A program made the translations under genes and the position numbers. From NCBI GenBank assembly GCA_012735435.1, contig JAAYHH010000104.1, positions 1-36,843 of the forward strand: a DNA stretch of 36,843 nucleotides. The letters run 5' to 3'. This document shows, piece by piece, positions 18,556 to 29,128 of this stretch; within the stretch, counting starts at the first letter, position 1; the number at the start of each line of letters is the position of its first letter. A model generated the notes under the pieces. That model did no database searches and had not been told where the DNA came from. It saw only the letters and a list, made by a program, of their open reading frames with translations. Source of the DNA: Bacillota bacterium (GTDB lineage: Bacteria > Bacillota > Limnochordia > DTU087).

Positions 18556-20456
18556 TCCGACTGGCCACCCTTCATCTTCTCCGAGTCCCTTCGACCCTTA
18601 CCCCGCCTTAGCTGTTCCAAATAAATGAGCAGAACGGATATATCCGCCGGCGAAACCCCGGCAATGCGGGAAGCCTGTCCAATGGACTCAGGCCTTACCG
18701 CCATCAGCTTCTCCTGGGCCTCCCGGGAAAGTCCCTCAATTTCCTCGTAATTCAGCCATTCAGGCAGTCTCTTGGCCTCCAGTTTTCGAAAACGTTCCAC
18801 TGCCCGTTCTTGCTTACGAATGTAGCCTGCGTATTTGATTTCAGTCTCAACTACATCCTTTATATCCACGTCTATACTGCTGACCCACCCTAAGGCCTCC
18901 AACTTGCCGTAGGACATCTCAGGCCGCCGGAGAAGTTCTTCACCGGAAACCACATGCTGCAGCGGTGCGCTCCCGATTTCTTTAAGAACCCGATTCACTT
19001 CCTCCGCCGGAGTCAATCGCCAATTCCGAAGGGCTTCGATCTCCTTTTCCACACTGTCCCATCTTCGCTGGACATTATCGTATTCTTCCTGAGACAGCAA
19101 ACCAAGGTCTCTCCCGTAGGCAGCCAGCCTCCGATCGGCATTATCCTGGCGGAGCAGCAGCCGGTATTCCGCCAAGGAAGTCATCATTCGGTAGGGCTCT
19201 GCAATGGTCTTCGTGACCAGGTCATCAATCAGAACGCCGATATATGCCTGATCCCGTCCGAGGATGAAGGGGGCCTGCTCCCTTAGCTTCAAGCCGCAGT
19301 TGATTCCAGCCATCAGCCCTTGGGCAGCGGCCTCTTCATAACCGGAACTCCCGTTAATCTGCCCGGCAAAATAGAGACCGCTGATACTTCTGGATTCAAG
19401 GGTGTTCCGCAGTTGATGAGGTTCTAGACAATCATATTCGATTGCATACGCCATCCGCATAATTTCCACGTTTTCCAAACCTGGAATACTCCTTACCAAT
19501 TCCACTTGGACATCGGCGGGCAGGCTGGTGGAAAGCCCGCTCAGGTATACCTCTTGGGTATCCCACCCCTCAGGCTCTACATATACCTGGTGGGAGTCTC
19601 TATCGGGGAACTCTACAATCTTACTCTCCAGGGAGGGACAATACCGGGGACCGATCCCGACGATGGCACCGCTGTACAATGCCGTTCGGTGCAAATTGGC
19701 AGACATAATGGCATGGGTTTCTTTCGTAGTGTAGGTCAACCAGCATGGGACTTGTTTCTTGGGGGGCAGCTTCCCCCGGAAGGAAAAACCTTGAGTTAAG
19801 GGTTCACCCTCCAATGGAGTCATCCGGCTGTAGTCAAGTGAACGGCTGTTTGCCCTGGGAGGTGTGCCGGTCTTAAACCGGGCCAGCTTAAAACCCAGTT
19901 CCTCCAGGCTGCGGCTCAGACCGTAGGTGGTTCGCTGAGACTGGGGGCCAGCTTCATAGTTCACTTCCCCGACGTGGATTAATGATCTCATGTATGTGCC
20001 TGTGGCCACTATGACAGCCCGTGCCTTAATCTTCTCCCCAGTCTCTAAGACAACACCCTCCACCCTGTCGCCCCGGACAAGGATGCTTTCCACACAACCT
20101 TCCCGGAGATAAAGGTTGGGTTCTCTCTCCAGCACTTGACGCATCCGCCATGAGTATAGCTTTCGGTCAGTCTGGGCCCGAAGAGCCTGCACTGCCGGAC
20201 CCTTCCTGGTATTGAGAACCCGGATATGCATATACGCATAATCGGTATTGCGGCCCATCTCTCCCCCCAAGGCATCGATTTCCCTAACCAGATGGGCCTT
20301 GCCGGGCCCTCCAATGGAAGGGTTGCACGGCATCAATGCCACGTTATCCAGGGCAATGGTAAATACCGCTGTGCGAAACCCCATGCGGGCAGTCGCTAGG
20401 GCCGCTTCACACCCAGCATGGCCTGCTCCGATTACAATCACATCAAACTTATCCAA
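18552..20456 (-). CDS. mnmG: tRNA 5-carboxymethylaminomethyluridine synthesis enzyme MnmG, copy 1 (more canonical)
   Basis: [87 protein letters not shown] start. Confidence 0.95.
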   Translation of the reverse strand: MDKFDVIVIGAGHAGCEAALATARMGFRTAVFTIALDNVALMPCNPSIGGPGKAHLVREIDALGGEMGRNTDYAYMHIRVLNTRKGPAVQALRAQTDRKLYSWRMRQVLEREPNLYLREGCVESILVRGDRVEGVVLETGEKIKARAVIVATGTYMRSLIHVGEVNYEAGPQSQRTTYGLSRSLEELGFKLARFKTGTPPRANSRSLDYSRMTPLEGEPLTQGFSFRGKLPPKKQVPCWLTYTTKETHAIMSANLHRTALYSGAIVGIGPRYCPSLESKIVEFPDRDSHQVYVEPEGWDTQEVYLSGLSTSLPADVQVELVRSIPGLENVEIMRMAYAIEYDCLEPHQLRNTLESRSISGLYFAGQINGSSGYEEAAAQGLMAGINCGLKLREQAPFILGRDQAYIGVLIDDLVTKTIAEPYRMMTSLAEYRLLLRQDNADRRLAAYGRDLGLLSQEEYDNVQRRWDSVEKEIEALRNWRLTPAEEVNRVLKEIGSAPLQHVVSGEELLRRPEMSYGKLEALGWVSSIDVDIKDVVETEIKYAGYIRKQERAVERFRKLEAKRLPEWLNYEEIEGLSREAQEKLMAVRPESIGQASRIAGVSPADISVLLIYLEQLRRGKGRRDSEKMKGGQSE

Positions 20457-20459
20457 TCC

Positions 20460-22367
20460 TCATCCCTGCCTCATCTTTCCCTGTTGTGTCAGCCAGACTT
20501 GGAGAATCGAGATATCGCCAGCCTCTATTCCTGGAATTCGCCCGGCTTGCCCGATTGATAAAGGCTGAACCCGCTGCAAAAGCTCTACGGCCTCGGGGCG
20601 AAGTCCGGTAACCTGCCTGTAATCCAGATCTGCCGGGAGCTCTTGAGCATCCAGCTTGGCCATATGGGCCATCTGTCTTCTTTCCCTTTCCAGATACCCG
20701 GCAAACTTGATTTCTATCTCCACTTGTCTTTCAATTTCCCAAGGCAAGTCCCGGATCTCTATACCAACTTTGGAAAGATCCTGGTAGGTCAGTTCCGGCC
20801 TTTGCAAGATCTCGGCTGCACTCACTGCTTTGGCCAGATCGCCGCTGCCCAGTTCCTGCAAGCTCCTTCGGACATCCTCCGTGGGCGTGACCTTGAGCTG
20901 CCGCAGCCGGGCTATTTCTTCGTTAATCATATTCCGCTTCTTCTCAAAGCGGCGGTACTCCCTTTCCGATATGAGACCGAGGCCATAGCCGTAATCAGCG
21001 AGGCGCAAATCTGCATTGTCCTGTCTTAAGTTCACCCTAAATTCAGCTCTAGAGGTCATCATGCGATACGGCTCTGTTACACCTTTGGTTACTAAATCAT
21101 CAATCAGCACCCCAATATACGCCTCCCGGCGGCTCAAGTAGAAGGGAGGCCGTCCTTGTAAGAAGCGGGCAGCATTGATCCCTGCCATGATACCCTGGGC
21201 CGCCGCCTCTTCATAGCCGGAAGTGCCGTTGATCTGCCCTGCAGTAAATAGACCCCGGACCAGCTTGCTTTCCAGTGACGGCTTTACTTGCCATGGATCG
21301 ATGAAATCGTACTCCACTGCATAGGCCGGCCGTATGATCTTGACCTCCTCCAAACCGGGGATTGTCTTTAACATCGCCAGCTGAACATCTTCCGGCATAC
21401 TGGTGGTCAAGCCCAAAACATAAAGCTCAGTGGTTTCCCAACCCTCCGGCTCGAGGAAAATCTGATGATCCACCTTATCCGGAAAGCGCACCACCTTCCG
21501 ATCGATAGATGGACAAAACCGGGGTCCCTCTGTGGATATCATGCCGGTCTGAATCGGGGAACGATGGAGGTTTTCCCTCACCACCTCAATGGTGGCCTCA
21601 TTTGTAGTTGTAAACCAGCAAGGCAGCTGTTTTCCTTCCCGGCGGGGCTGCCAGAAAGAGAACTGTATGGGAACTTCTGATCCCCGCTGCTCATTCAACT
21701 TGCTGAAATCGATACTGCGGCTGTCAAGGCGGGGAGGTGTCGCCGTCTGAAACCTCCCAAGATCAAAGCCCAACTGCTCCAGGCTTTGGGAAAGCTCCGG
21801 CGCCGACGGCTCCCCTTGGCGCCCGCCGGGGTACCTAATATCGCCTATAACTATCCAGCCGTTGAGAAAGGTACCAGTACACAGGATCACAGCACCGGCT
21901 TCAATAGTAGTGCCCTGCTTTGTTCTAATTCCCCAGACCCGGCCGTCATCGACAATAATTTCCGTTACTATGCCCTGCTTCAAATCAAGCCCCGGCTGGT
22001 CCTGCAGCATCCGAATCATCGTCTTCTGGTAAAGACGCTTGTCGGCCTGGGCCCGCAGGGCATGGACAGCCGGCCCCCGGGACAGGTTCAGCATTCTGAT
22101 ATTGATATAGGCCTGGTCAATGACCCGACCCATGACGCCCCCTAAGGCGTCGATCTCCCTCACCAAATGACTCTTGGCAGCCGGTCCCCCAATGGCGGGA
22201 TTACAGGAAAGCTCAGCAATGGTATCTATCTTCATTGTCACAAGGACGGTCCGGCAGCCGAGGCGGGCCGCAGCCACAGCTGCCTCGCACCCGGCATGTC
22301 CGCCGCCGACAACGATCACATCATATTCGTACAGAGCATTCAACCAAACCCCTACTTCCCTATGCAA
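20460..22367 (-). CDS. mnmG: MnmG paralogue, copy 2 (divergent)
   Basis: [66 protein letters not shown]; 635 codons. Likely TTG start at 22343 or 22367. Confidence 0.93.
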   Translation of the reverse strand: MHREVGVWLNALYEYDVIVVGGGHAGCEAAVAAARLGCRTVLVTMKIDTIAELSCNPAIGGPAAKSHLVREIDALGGVMGRVIDQAYINIRMLNLSRGPAVHALRAQADKRLYQKTMIRMLQDQPGLDLKQGIVTEIIVDDGRVWGIRTKQGTTIEAGAVILCTGTFLNGWIVIGDIRYPGGRQGEPSAPELSQSLEQLGFDLGRFQTATPPRLDSRSIDFSKLNEQRGSEVPIQFSFWQPRREGKQLPCWFTTTNEATIEVVRENLHRSPIQTGMISTEGPRFCPSIDRKVVRFPDKVDHQIFLEPEGWETTELYVLGLTTSMPEDVQLAMLKTIPGLEEVKIIRPAYAVEYDFIDPWQVKPSLESKLVRGLFTAGQINGTSGYEEAAAQGIMAGINAARFLQGRPPFYLSRREAYIGVLIDDLVTKGVTEPYRMMTSRAEFRVNLRQDNADLRLADYGYGLGLISEREYRRFEKKRNMINEEIARLRQLKVTPTEDVRRSLQELGSGDLAKAVSAAEILQRPELTYQDLSKVGIEIRDLPWEIERQVEIEIKFAGYLERERRQMAHMAKLDAQELPADLDYRQVTGLRPEAVELLQRVQPLSIGQAGRIPGIEAGDISILQVWLTQQGKMRQG

Positions 22368-23746
22368 AAGTCTGCGAAAATCCGATCGATGACTTCATCC
22401 CTTACGGTGTCACCTGTAACTTCGCCTAGACTCTCCGCTGCTCCTCTGATGTCTACTGCTACTAAATCCTGGGGCAGACCCATTTCCAGGGTATTCCGGG
22501 CCGCCTCTAAACTGGCGGCTGCTTCTTTAAGTGCCTGCTTGTGCCGGGCCCGGGTGACGACCAAGGAATCTCCGGTAAGATCGATGCCGCCTTCGACAAC
22601 CTGGCTGACTATCGTCTCCTCCAGCTCTTCCAAACCCTCTCCGGTTTCGGCAGAGATCCTCACAATTGGCACATCCGGCAGGAGCTCCCTATACCGTTCA
22701 TCGGATTCGGCGCTGCCGATATCCTTCTTGTTTACCACAAGCACACCAGTCTTTCCCTGAACCTGCTGCAGAAGGGAAATATCATCATCCTCCAAGGGAC
22801 TGGAGCCGTCTACGACGCACAAGACAAGGTCGGCACCTTCCATTAGGGCGATTGCCCGCTCTACCCCGATCTTTTCTACTACATCTTCAGTACGCCGAAT
22901 GCCGGCAGTGTCCCGGACTACAAAGGGAAAACCGCCAATATTAACTACTTCCTCAATTACATCCCGGGTCGTACCCGGCACATCGGTGACGATGGCTCTG
23001 TTTTCCCTAACCAGGCGGTTGAGCAAACTTGATTTCCCCACATTGGGCTTGCCCACAATGGCAGTATCGATACCCTCCCGAAGAAGCCTGCCGGTATCGG
23101 CTGTTGCCAGCATCTTGGCAATTTCCCTGGAAACATCATCAATCACTTGTCGAATGGCTTCCGGTTCCATGTCTCCTACTTCATCGGGAAAATCGATCCC
23201 TGCTTCAATGGCTGCTAACAAGCCAACGAGGTCACTGCGCATCTCCTTGATAGCCTGGGACAAACCGCCTTCCAGCTGGCGCATAGCCAGGCGGTGACCC
23301 CGATCGGTCTTGGCCCGAATAACATCGATGACCGCCTCGGCTTGGCTTAAGTCCAAACGGCCGTGCAAGAAGGCACGCTTGGTAAATTCCCCTGGTTCCG
23401 CCAAGCGTGCGCCCAGCTCCAATACTCGCTCCAATACTCCCTGTAACGGGATTAACCCTCCATGGCAGTTGATCTCCACAATATCTTCCCTGGTATAGCT
23501 GTGGGGTGCCCGCATGACGCTGACTATTACTTCATCGATCTTTTCGCCGTGTTTATCAACTATCCATCCGTAATTCAGGCTCCAGCTGCGGGCAAATGCC
23601 AAAGTCTGACCCTTTGGCGATACGAAGGCTTTATCCACCAGGGAAATAGCATCAGCACCGCTGAGCCGGACTATGCCGATTCCCCCTTCTCCCAAGGGAG
23701 TAGATATTGCAGCGATGGTATCATCACTCCTGAATTCCCCAGCCAT
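22352..23746 (-). CDS. mnmE: tRNA modification GTPase MnmE
   Basis: [49 protein letters not shown]-terminal DFCIGK. Confidence 0.97.
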   Translation of the reverse strand: MAGEFRSDDTIAAISTPLGEGGIGIVRLSGADAISLVDKAFVSPKGQTLAFARSWSLNYGWIVDKHGEKIDEVIVSVMRAPHSYTREDIVEINCHGGLIPLQGVLERVLELGARLAEPGEFTKRAFLHGRLDLSQAEAVIDVIRAKTDRGHRLAMRQLEGGLSQAIKEMRSDLVGLLAAIEAGIDFPDEVGDMEPEAIRQVIDDVSREIAKMLATADTGRLLREGIDTAIVGKPNVGKSSLLNRLVRENRAIVTDVPGTTRDVIEEVVNIGGFPFVVRDTAGIRRTEDVVEKIGVERAIALMEGADLVLCVVDGSSPLEDDDISLLQQVQGKTGVLVVNKKDIGSAESDERYRELLPDVPIVRISAETGEGLEELEETIVSQVVEGGIDLTGDSLVVTRARHKQALKEAAASLEAARNTLEMGLPQDLVAVDIRGAAESLGEVTGDTVRDEVIDRIFADFCIGK

Positions 23747-23782
23747 TCCCTCACCTCTTTTCTCGCCTCACTACTATTAAGC

Positions 23783-23818
23783 GCAAAAAAGGAACGCGTC
23801 ATTACGACACGCCCCTTT
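23783..23818 (-). terminator. Candidate terminator between jag and mnmE
   Basis: Minus strand AAAAGGGGCGTGTCGTAATGACGCGTTCCTTTTTT, imperfect stem then T run. Confidence 0.55.
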
Positions 23819-23888
23819 TCATGTCCACGGGCTTTCCCATGTGGGAAGCTCCATAATCTTCGGTCCGGCAAATCTTTCGAAAATCTCC

Positions 23889-24536
23889 TTACGTCCGCTC
23901 TGTTCGATGCCGCCTGGGAGCGATGATCACCCTGCGGTAAGGGGCTACTCCCTCACTATGGGTCTCAACCCCAGCATCATCCTGCAGAGCCAAATGAATG
24001 ATCCGCCGCTCCATGGCATTCATTGGATCAAGAACTGCTCTACGGCCGGTTCGCTTCACCCGCTCCCCTAACCGCAAAGCCAAGTTGCGCAAAGTCTCTT
24101 CCCGCCTAGCCCGATAACCCTCAGCATCCAGTATAATCCGAATCCACTCGCCGTTCCTATTCATAGCGAGACTGACCAAATACTGCAAAGCATCCAAAGT
24201 CTCGCCGCGGCGCCCGATTACCAAACCTAATTCCTCACCCTGGATATCCAACCTAAGTACATCTTCATCTTCCCAAGAGTACTCGACCTTAGTCACAATG
24301 CCCATGCGGTCCAGTATGCCCTTAAGGAATTCAACTGTATCCTGGGCTTTTTCTTCCCGTTTATCCCTAACGGTTACCCTTACCCGAGCCTGCTTACCGC
24401 CAATCAACCCAAGAAAGGCCCTACTGCCTTCATCCAGTATTTCTATTTCTACATCCTCTCGGGCAACTTGCAATTCCTCCAAGGCCTCGGCTATGGCTTC
24501 CTCCACTGTCCGAGCCGAGCGCTCAATCGTTCTCAT
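23889..24536 (-). CDS. jag: RNA-binding protein Jag/KhpB (KH-R3H)
   Basis: Jag-N region TVEEAIAEALEELQVAREDVEIEILDEGSRAFLGLIG; KH GLVIGRRGETLDALQYL; R3H PMNAMERRIIHLALQDDAGVETHSEG. Confidence 0.95.
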   Translation of the reverse strand: MRTIERSARTVEEAIAEALEELQVAREDVEIEILDEGSRAFLGLIGGKQARVRVTVRDKREEKAQDTVEFLKGILDRMGIVTKVEYSWEDEDVLRLDIQGEELGLVIGRRGETLDALQYLVSLAMNRNGEWIRIILDAEGYRARREETLRNLALRLGERVKRTGRRAVLDPMNAMERRIIHLALQDDAGVETHSEGVAPYRRVIIAPRRHRTERT

Positions 24537-24538
24537 AT

Positions 24539-25156
24539 CTAAGCCTTCCCTCCTTCTTGAGGGCTCATCCTCCGAGCAATCAAATATTGCTGGCCCATGG
24601 AAAACAGATTGCTGACCACCCAGTAAAGAACCAATCCTGCTGGAAAGTTAATACTAATGTAACCGATGAAAATAGGCATGATAGCCATCATACCCTTCTG
24701 GGAGGCATCGGCGCTGGTCATCATCATCTGGGTATACGTTGTCAGAGCAGACAGTACAGGCAGGATATATAGGGGATCCGGTTCGCTGAGGCTAGTCAGC
24801 CACAAGAAGCCGGTTCCGAAATCGAAGTTTCTTAGTACAGAGAAAAGGGCCCATAGAAAAGGAAGTTGAATGAGCATGGGTAAACAACCGCTCAGTGGAT
24901 TGATATTGTGCTCTTTATATAATTCCATTACCCTGCGTTGGTACTCTTCAGGGTTATCCTTATACTTCTGCTGCAATTCATTCATCTCGGGCTGCAGCGC
25001 CTTCATGGCTTCCATTGATTTGCTCTGACTGAGAGTCAATGGAGCCAAGATCAAGCGAATCGCAATCGTAAGGAGAATAATCGCCAAACCATAACTACCG
25101 CTTACATTATAGAAGAACTTTAACAACCAGCTTAACCCGGCCTCCAAGTATCCCAA
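24539..25156 (-). CDS. yidC: Membrane protein insertase YidC/SpoIIIJ
   Basis: YGLAIILLTIAIRLILAPLTLSQSKSMEAMKALQPEMNELQQKYKDNPEEYQRRVMELYKEHNINPLSGCLPMLIQLP. Confidence 0.95.
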   Translation of the reverse strand: MGYLEAGLSWLLKFFYNVSGSYGLAIILLTIAIRLILAPLTLSQSKSMEAMKALQPEMNELQQKYKDNPEEYQRRVMELYKEHNINPLSGCLPMLIQLPFLWALFSVLRNFDFGTGFLWLTSLSEPDPLYILPVLSALTTYTQMMMTSADASQKGMMAIMPIFIGYISINFPAGLVLYWVVSNLFSMGQQYLIARRMSPQEGGKA

Positions 25157-25183
25157 CCAATCCGCCTCCGTTCAGTACCTCAG

Positions 25184-25396
25184 CTATTTCACGGGGTCAT
25201 AACCACCGGCTCCCCAGGGATGGCAGCGCACAAGCCTCTTTGCCAACATCACTAACCCCCGGCCAACCCCGTACTTTTCCACAGCCTGCCATCCATATTC
25301 GGAACACGTCGGATAAAAACGGCACCGTGGCGGCATCAGAGGAGAAATGCACCTTTGGTAGAATCGAATCAAAGCCAGTACGATAGCCCTAACCAT
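25184..25396 (-). CDS. yidD: Membrane protein insertion efficiency factor YidD
   Basis: [32 protein letters not shown]...[16 protein letters not shown]. Confidence 0.96.
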   Translation of the reverse strand: MVRAIVLALIRFYQRCISPLMPPRCRFYPTCSEYGWQAVEKYGVGRGLVMLAKRLVRCHPWGAGGYDPVK

Positions 25397-25398
25397 CT

Positions 25399-25767
25399 CT
25401 AGCTCCGTTCACCTGCTTCCTCCGTGTCGGCAGCCAACTGCAAACCTGCCCGCATTATTAAGTCCACCACGGCCCCGACTAGTTCCCAATAACTAGCATC
25501 CCGACACCTTACCCGTGCTGACAATATCAAGTCATGCCCTGGTTTGATGTCATCGGACACACTACGTACTGCTTCCCGCAGTCGCCGCTTCACCCGATTT
25601 CGCACCACTGCCTTACCCAGCTTCTTACTTACAGAAAATCCGACTCGAAACACATCCAGCTCATTGGCCAGGTAATGCAGGACCAATAACTCGTTCTTCA
25701 CAACTTGGCCTTCCGAGTACAAACGTTTGAAATCCTTCGGGCTCAGCAACCGCTGCATTCGCTTCAC
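25399..25767 (-). CDS. rnpA: Ribonuclease P protein component
   Basis: [27 protein letters not shown]. Confidence 0.95.
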   Translation of the reverse strand: MKRMQRLLSPKDFKRLYSEGQVVKNELLVLHYLANELDVFRVGFSVSKKLGKAVVRNRVKRRLREAVRSVSDDIKPGHDLILSARVRCRDASYWELVGAVVDLIMRAGLQLAADTEEAGERS

Positions 25768-25785
25768 TCTTACCCTTCGCCCCTC

Positions 25786-25920
25786 TTAGGCAGAAAGAAC
25801 CCTTCTTCCCTTGCTGCGCCGCCGCTTGAGAACGTTACGCCCTGCTTTAGTTCTCATCCGGGCACGGAATCCATGGTTCTTCTTTCTACGACGGCGATTG
25901 GGCTGATAAGTCCGCTTCAC
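25786..25920 (-). CDS. rpmH: 50S ribosomal protein L34 (44 aa; absent from the ORF track)
   Basis: GTG start; [54 protein letters not shown] upstream. Confidence 0.97.
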   Translation of the reverse strand: MKRTYQPNRRRRKKNHGFRARMRTKAGRNVLKRRRSKGRRVLSA

Positions 25921-26025
25921 TTCCGCCACCTCCTGCTGCAAATTCTCTCATCGGCTAATCAATTCACCGATCCCCTAAATTAACCTTCCTCAATTTAGGG
26001 CACAATCTTGGCATATATCATACCG

Positions 26026-26055
26026 ATTATAGCAAGGGCCTTCTCCAGCTGTCAA
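26026..26055 (-). promoter_or_regulatory. SigA promoter for rpmH operon
   Basis: Minus strand TTGACA (26050-26055), 18-nt spacer, TATAAT (26026-26031), both hexamers perfect. Confidence 0.8.
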
Positions 26056-26190
26056 CCCTGCTGATTCTGGCTAATCATACCCTATTTATTATGTCCTGGT
26101 CAGGCTCAATTGTGCCCCCATTTTCCAAAGTATCACCTAGTAATCTCCAACCTGCCGAGCTCCCCTTGGACTGTGCTTTTTGAAAACCCC

Positions 26191-26518
26191 TGTGGATAAC
26201 TCTATTTGCCCAGCTAGAAGCCTTTCACTTCTCTCCACAACAAAGGGAAAACCCAGCTAATAGGGCCGATCCCTTCTCCAAAGGTTGTGGATAACATGTG
26301 GACTCTGCGGATAACTTCTGGGGAATAGCCGTTAACGTTTAATCCCCACCCATTTTCTGTGGAAAACCTGTTGACATTGTGGATAACTCGGGAGCGCCAT
26401 CTCACTTTATCCTCAATTGATCCACATCCTGCAAGGATTTCCTGCACTGCTGTCGAACTATGATCCCTGTGATAAATTCTGGGGAAATGCTGTGGTTTGC
26501 CTGGATACGTTATCCACA
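26191..26518. other. oriC: oriC, upstream DnaA-box cluster
   Basis: Perfect boxes TGTGGATAA at 26191, 26286, 26378 and TTATCCACA at 26510; one-mismatch boxes at 26306 (TGCGGATAA), 26358 (TGTGGAAAA), 26407 (TTATCCTCA). Confidence 0.85.
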
Positions 26519-26625
26519 GGCGCCTGTGCATATTCCATTTCCAGTTCGTGAAGCTGTGCTTTTCATTTTTCACAACTCCTTTTTCGGTTACTATTTCATC
26601 TTCGAAAGGGAGGCGTGCTGTTTCC

Positions 26626-27594
26626 ATGAGATTCCTGCAACATCGCAACGCAATGCCTGCTGAACCCTGGAAAGAGAAACTGCAGGCTGTGGTTGCCTAT
26701 CAAGAAACAGAAAGTGATTGCCCTCAAGTAATCATCATCGAAGATGAAGAACCGAAGCCTTTTCTTGATAAACTGGTGTCCACTACCTGCAGTCTCTTGG
26801 AGAACAAGAATTCTCCCATCCCAGCCCTCGTTGCTGCCGAACTGCTTACAAATTTGGCCCATGCTGGATTTGAAGGGGCTGCTGTCACCATTTCCGCCGA
26901 CGGCAATCGGCTAACAGTCAGCGATCACGGACCTGGGATTCACGACAAAGAGAAAGCTCTGCTCTTTGGTTACTACGGCAAAGCGCCTGAACGATATTCC
27001 CCTCTGCTGCGGGGAGCGGGAACAGGTCTGCCTGTAGTCAACCACCTAGTCACATCTGCAGGAGGAAAGGTAGTAATATGTGACAATCTAAGCGGCGGTA
27101 CCGTGGTCACAGTGGATATGAATGTTAAGGCTGGTCAAAGGGGTACTCGAAATGACAGCGCCGATTCGTATGACCGCGGACAGACGGCCTTTTTGCCCCC
27201 ACAAGGGGCGGGGGAAAATACCGCTCATACGGCAGGAGATCATTTGCCACGAACCGAATATAATTACCTGCACATCACTAATGAAGAGACTGGCCCAGAC
27301 CAGCAGGATAGGGCTAGATCCACTCAGCTAAACATGCAGGGCCCTGCCGTGGCGGAGGCCCTTTCCGATCTGCAGACAAAACTTTCAAGGCGGCAGCGAA
27401 GGGTGCTCTTCTTAGTAGCAGATTTAGGACAAGTAGGTCCGTCCACCGCTTCTGCTGAACTAGACATGTCCCTCAGTACTGCATTCCGGGATCTAGTTGT
27501 ATTAGAAGAAATGGGTTTGGTTCAATCTGATGCCAACGGAAAGAGAAGCCTCACCCCCCTTGGAGCCCGGGTTATTGCTGCTTTGAGTTCTTAA
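26626..27594 (+). CDS. Uncharacterised GHKL-type ATPase with C-terminal winged-helix domain, within oriC
   Basis: N box AAELLTNLAHAGF, G1 SDHGPGI, G2 GAGTGLPVVNHL, then linker and wHTH-like RRQRRVLFLVADLGQVGPSTASAELDMSLSTAFRDLVVLEEMGLVQSDANGKRSLTPLGARVIAAL. ATG 26626 chosen (GGGAGG upstream). Confidence 0.75.
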   Translation: MRFLQHRNAMPAEPWKEKLQAVVAYQETESDCPQVIIIEDEEPKPFLDKLVSTTCSLLENKNSPIPALVAAELLTNLAHAGFEGAAVTISADGNRLTVSDHGPGIHDKEKALLFGYYGKAPERYSPLLRGAGTGLPVVNHLVTSAGGKVVICDNLSGGTVVTVDMNVKAGQRGTRNDSADSYDRGQTAFLPPQGAGENTAHTAGDHLPRTEYNYLHITNEETGPDQQDRARSTQLNMQGPAVAEALSDLQTKLSRRQRRVLFLVADLGQVGPSTASAELDMSLSTAFRDLVVLEEMGLVQSDANGKRSLTPLGARVIAALSS

Positions 27595-27648
27595 CTGCCA
27601 GCACCGCAATGGCGGGTTTACTAGTTATTCTGTCAGGAGGAGTCCGGC

Positions 27649-29052
27649 ATGCAAGATAATTTGGCTTCTATATGGGAGGAAACTCTCTCTCGCATAGAAC
27701 CACTAATGCCCCAATCTAGTTTCAATACATGGTTACGGGGAACCCGCCCGCTGACTCTCAGCAATAATGTACTCTATGTACGCATAGCTAATGAATTTGC
27801 AAAAGATTGGGTAGACTCACGCTATAGAGAACCGATGCAGCAAGCGCTACAGAAGATGGTGGGGCAAGATTGGCGATTGGAGTTCATTCTTCCCGGTACG
27901 CCGATTCCAGATCAACCTGAGGAATCTACCGAATCTGCAACGTCTACAATATCTACAGCAGAAGTTGAACTGCCCAAGGGCAACACCCCTGTATCAACTC
28001 TATCAACTCCCCAAGATGAAGTAATGCCCGGCATATTAAATCCCAGGTACACCTTTGATACCTTTGTAGTGGGAAACAGCAACCGCTTTGCCCATGCTGC
28101 CTCCTTGGCAGTGGCGGAGGCGCCGGCCAGGGCTTATAATCCCCTCTTTATCTATGGAGGAGTCGGATTGGGGAAAACCCATTTGATGCAGGCAATCGGC
28201 CATTATGTGTTGGAGCAAAACCCCGGCTCCAAAGTTGTCTACGTCACGTCTGAGAAGTTCACCAATGATCTTATTAATGCCATCGGTAAGAAATCGATGG
28301 CTGAGTTCCGTGATCGGTACCGGAATATCGACGTGCTCTTGGTAGACGATATTCAATTTGTTGCGGGCAAGGAAAGTACGCAAGAGGAATTTTTCCATAC
28401 CTTCAATGCCTTGTATGAAGCCAATAAACAGATCGTCATGTCCAGTGATCGTCCGCCCAAGGAAATTCCAACTTTGGAGGAGCGGCTCCGTTCCCGCTTC
28501 GAATGGGGATTAACTACCGATATCCAGCCTCCCGATCTGGAAACAAGGATCGCAATTTTGCGCAAGAAGGCTGCCAGCGATTCACTGGAGATCCCGGAGG
28601 AAGTGCTGAGTTACATCGCAAACCGCGTCCATTCCAACATCCGGGAACTGGAAGGGGCCTTAAATAGGGTGATTGCAGTGGCCTCCTTGAGCCGCCGGAG
28701 CATCAGTGTAGAGATTGCAGAGGAAGCCCTAAAGGATATTGTTGGCTCACCTCGCCAGCGGCAGGTCACCATTGAGATGATCCAAAATGTCGTAGCTAAT
28801 CACTACTCTATCAAAGTCGCAGATATGCGGAGCAAAAAGCGGACTCGGGCGGTGACCTTTCCCCGTCAGATAGCCATGTATTTGGCCCGAGAGCTCACCG
28901 ACTCGTCCTTGCCCCGCATTGGGGAAGAGTTTGGAGGCCGAGACCACACAACGGTTCTGCATGCCTATGAAAAGATTCAGCGCATGCTCCAAAAGAACCC
29001 CAGTCTCCAGAAGGAAATCAACCAGCTCGTCCAGGAGTTGCGGAACCCCTAG
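27649..29052 (+). CDS. dnaA: Chromosomal replication initiator protein DnaA
   Basis: [70 protein letters not shown]. Confidence 0.98.
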   Translation: MQDNLASIWEETLSRIEPLMPQSSFNTWLRGTRPLTLSNNVLYVRIANEFAKDWVDSRYREPMQQALQKMVGQDWRLEFILPGTPIPDQPEESTESATSTISTAEVELPKGNTPVSTLSTPQDEVMPGILNPRYTFDTFVVGNSNRFAHAASLAVAEAPARAYNPLFIYGGVGLGKTHLMQAIGHYVLEQNPGSKVVYVTSEKFTNDLINAIGKKSMAEFRDRYRNIDVLLVDDIQFVAGKESTQEEFFHTFNALYEANKQIVMSSDRPPKEIPTLEERLRSRFEWGLTTDIQPPDLETRIAILRKKAASDSLEIPEEVLSYIANRVHSNIRELEGALNRVIAVASLSRRSISVEIAEEALKDIVGSPRQRQVTIEMIQNVVANHYSIKVADMRSKKRTRAVTFPRQIAMYLARELTDSSLPRIGEEFGGRDHTTVLHAYEKIQRMLQKNPSLQKEINQLVQELRNP

Positions 29053-29128
29053 GCCCGGCGCCGGCGGCTGTATAACTTTATTTCTTTTTTTCTCAGCCTG
29101 TGGACGGATTTCCAAAATCACCTGATAC

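Noticed and set aside
23831-23849. Imperfect palindrome GCTTTCCCATGTGGGAAGC between jag and mnmE as a parS or Noc site
   Set aside because: Too many mismatches to both TGTTCCACGTGGAACA and ATTTCCCGGGAAAT, and it has an asymmetric bulge.
26214-26648. 144-aa minus-strand ORF across the oriC box cluster
   Set aside because: No recognisable domain, it runs through repeated DnaA boxes and antisense to the start of the ATPase gene; most likely a chance ORF.
29053-29100. CCGGCGCCGG palindrome plus T-rich tract after dnaA as a terminator
   Set aside because: No proper loop and the T tract is too far from the palindrome; not convincing.
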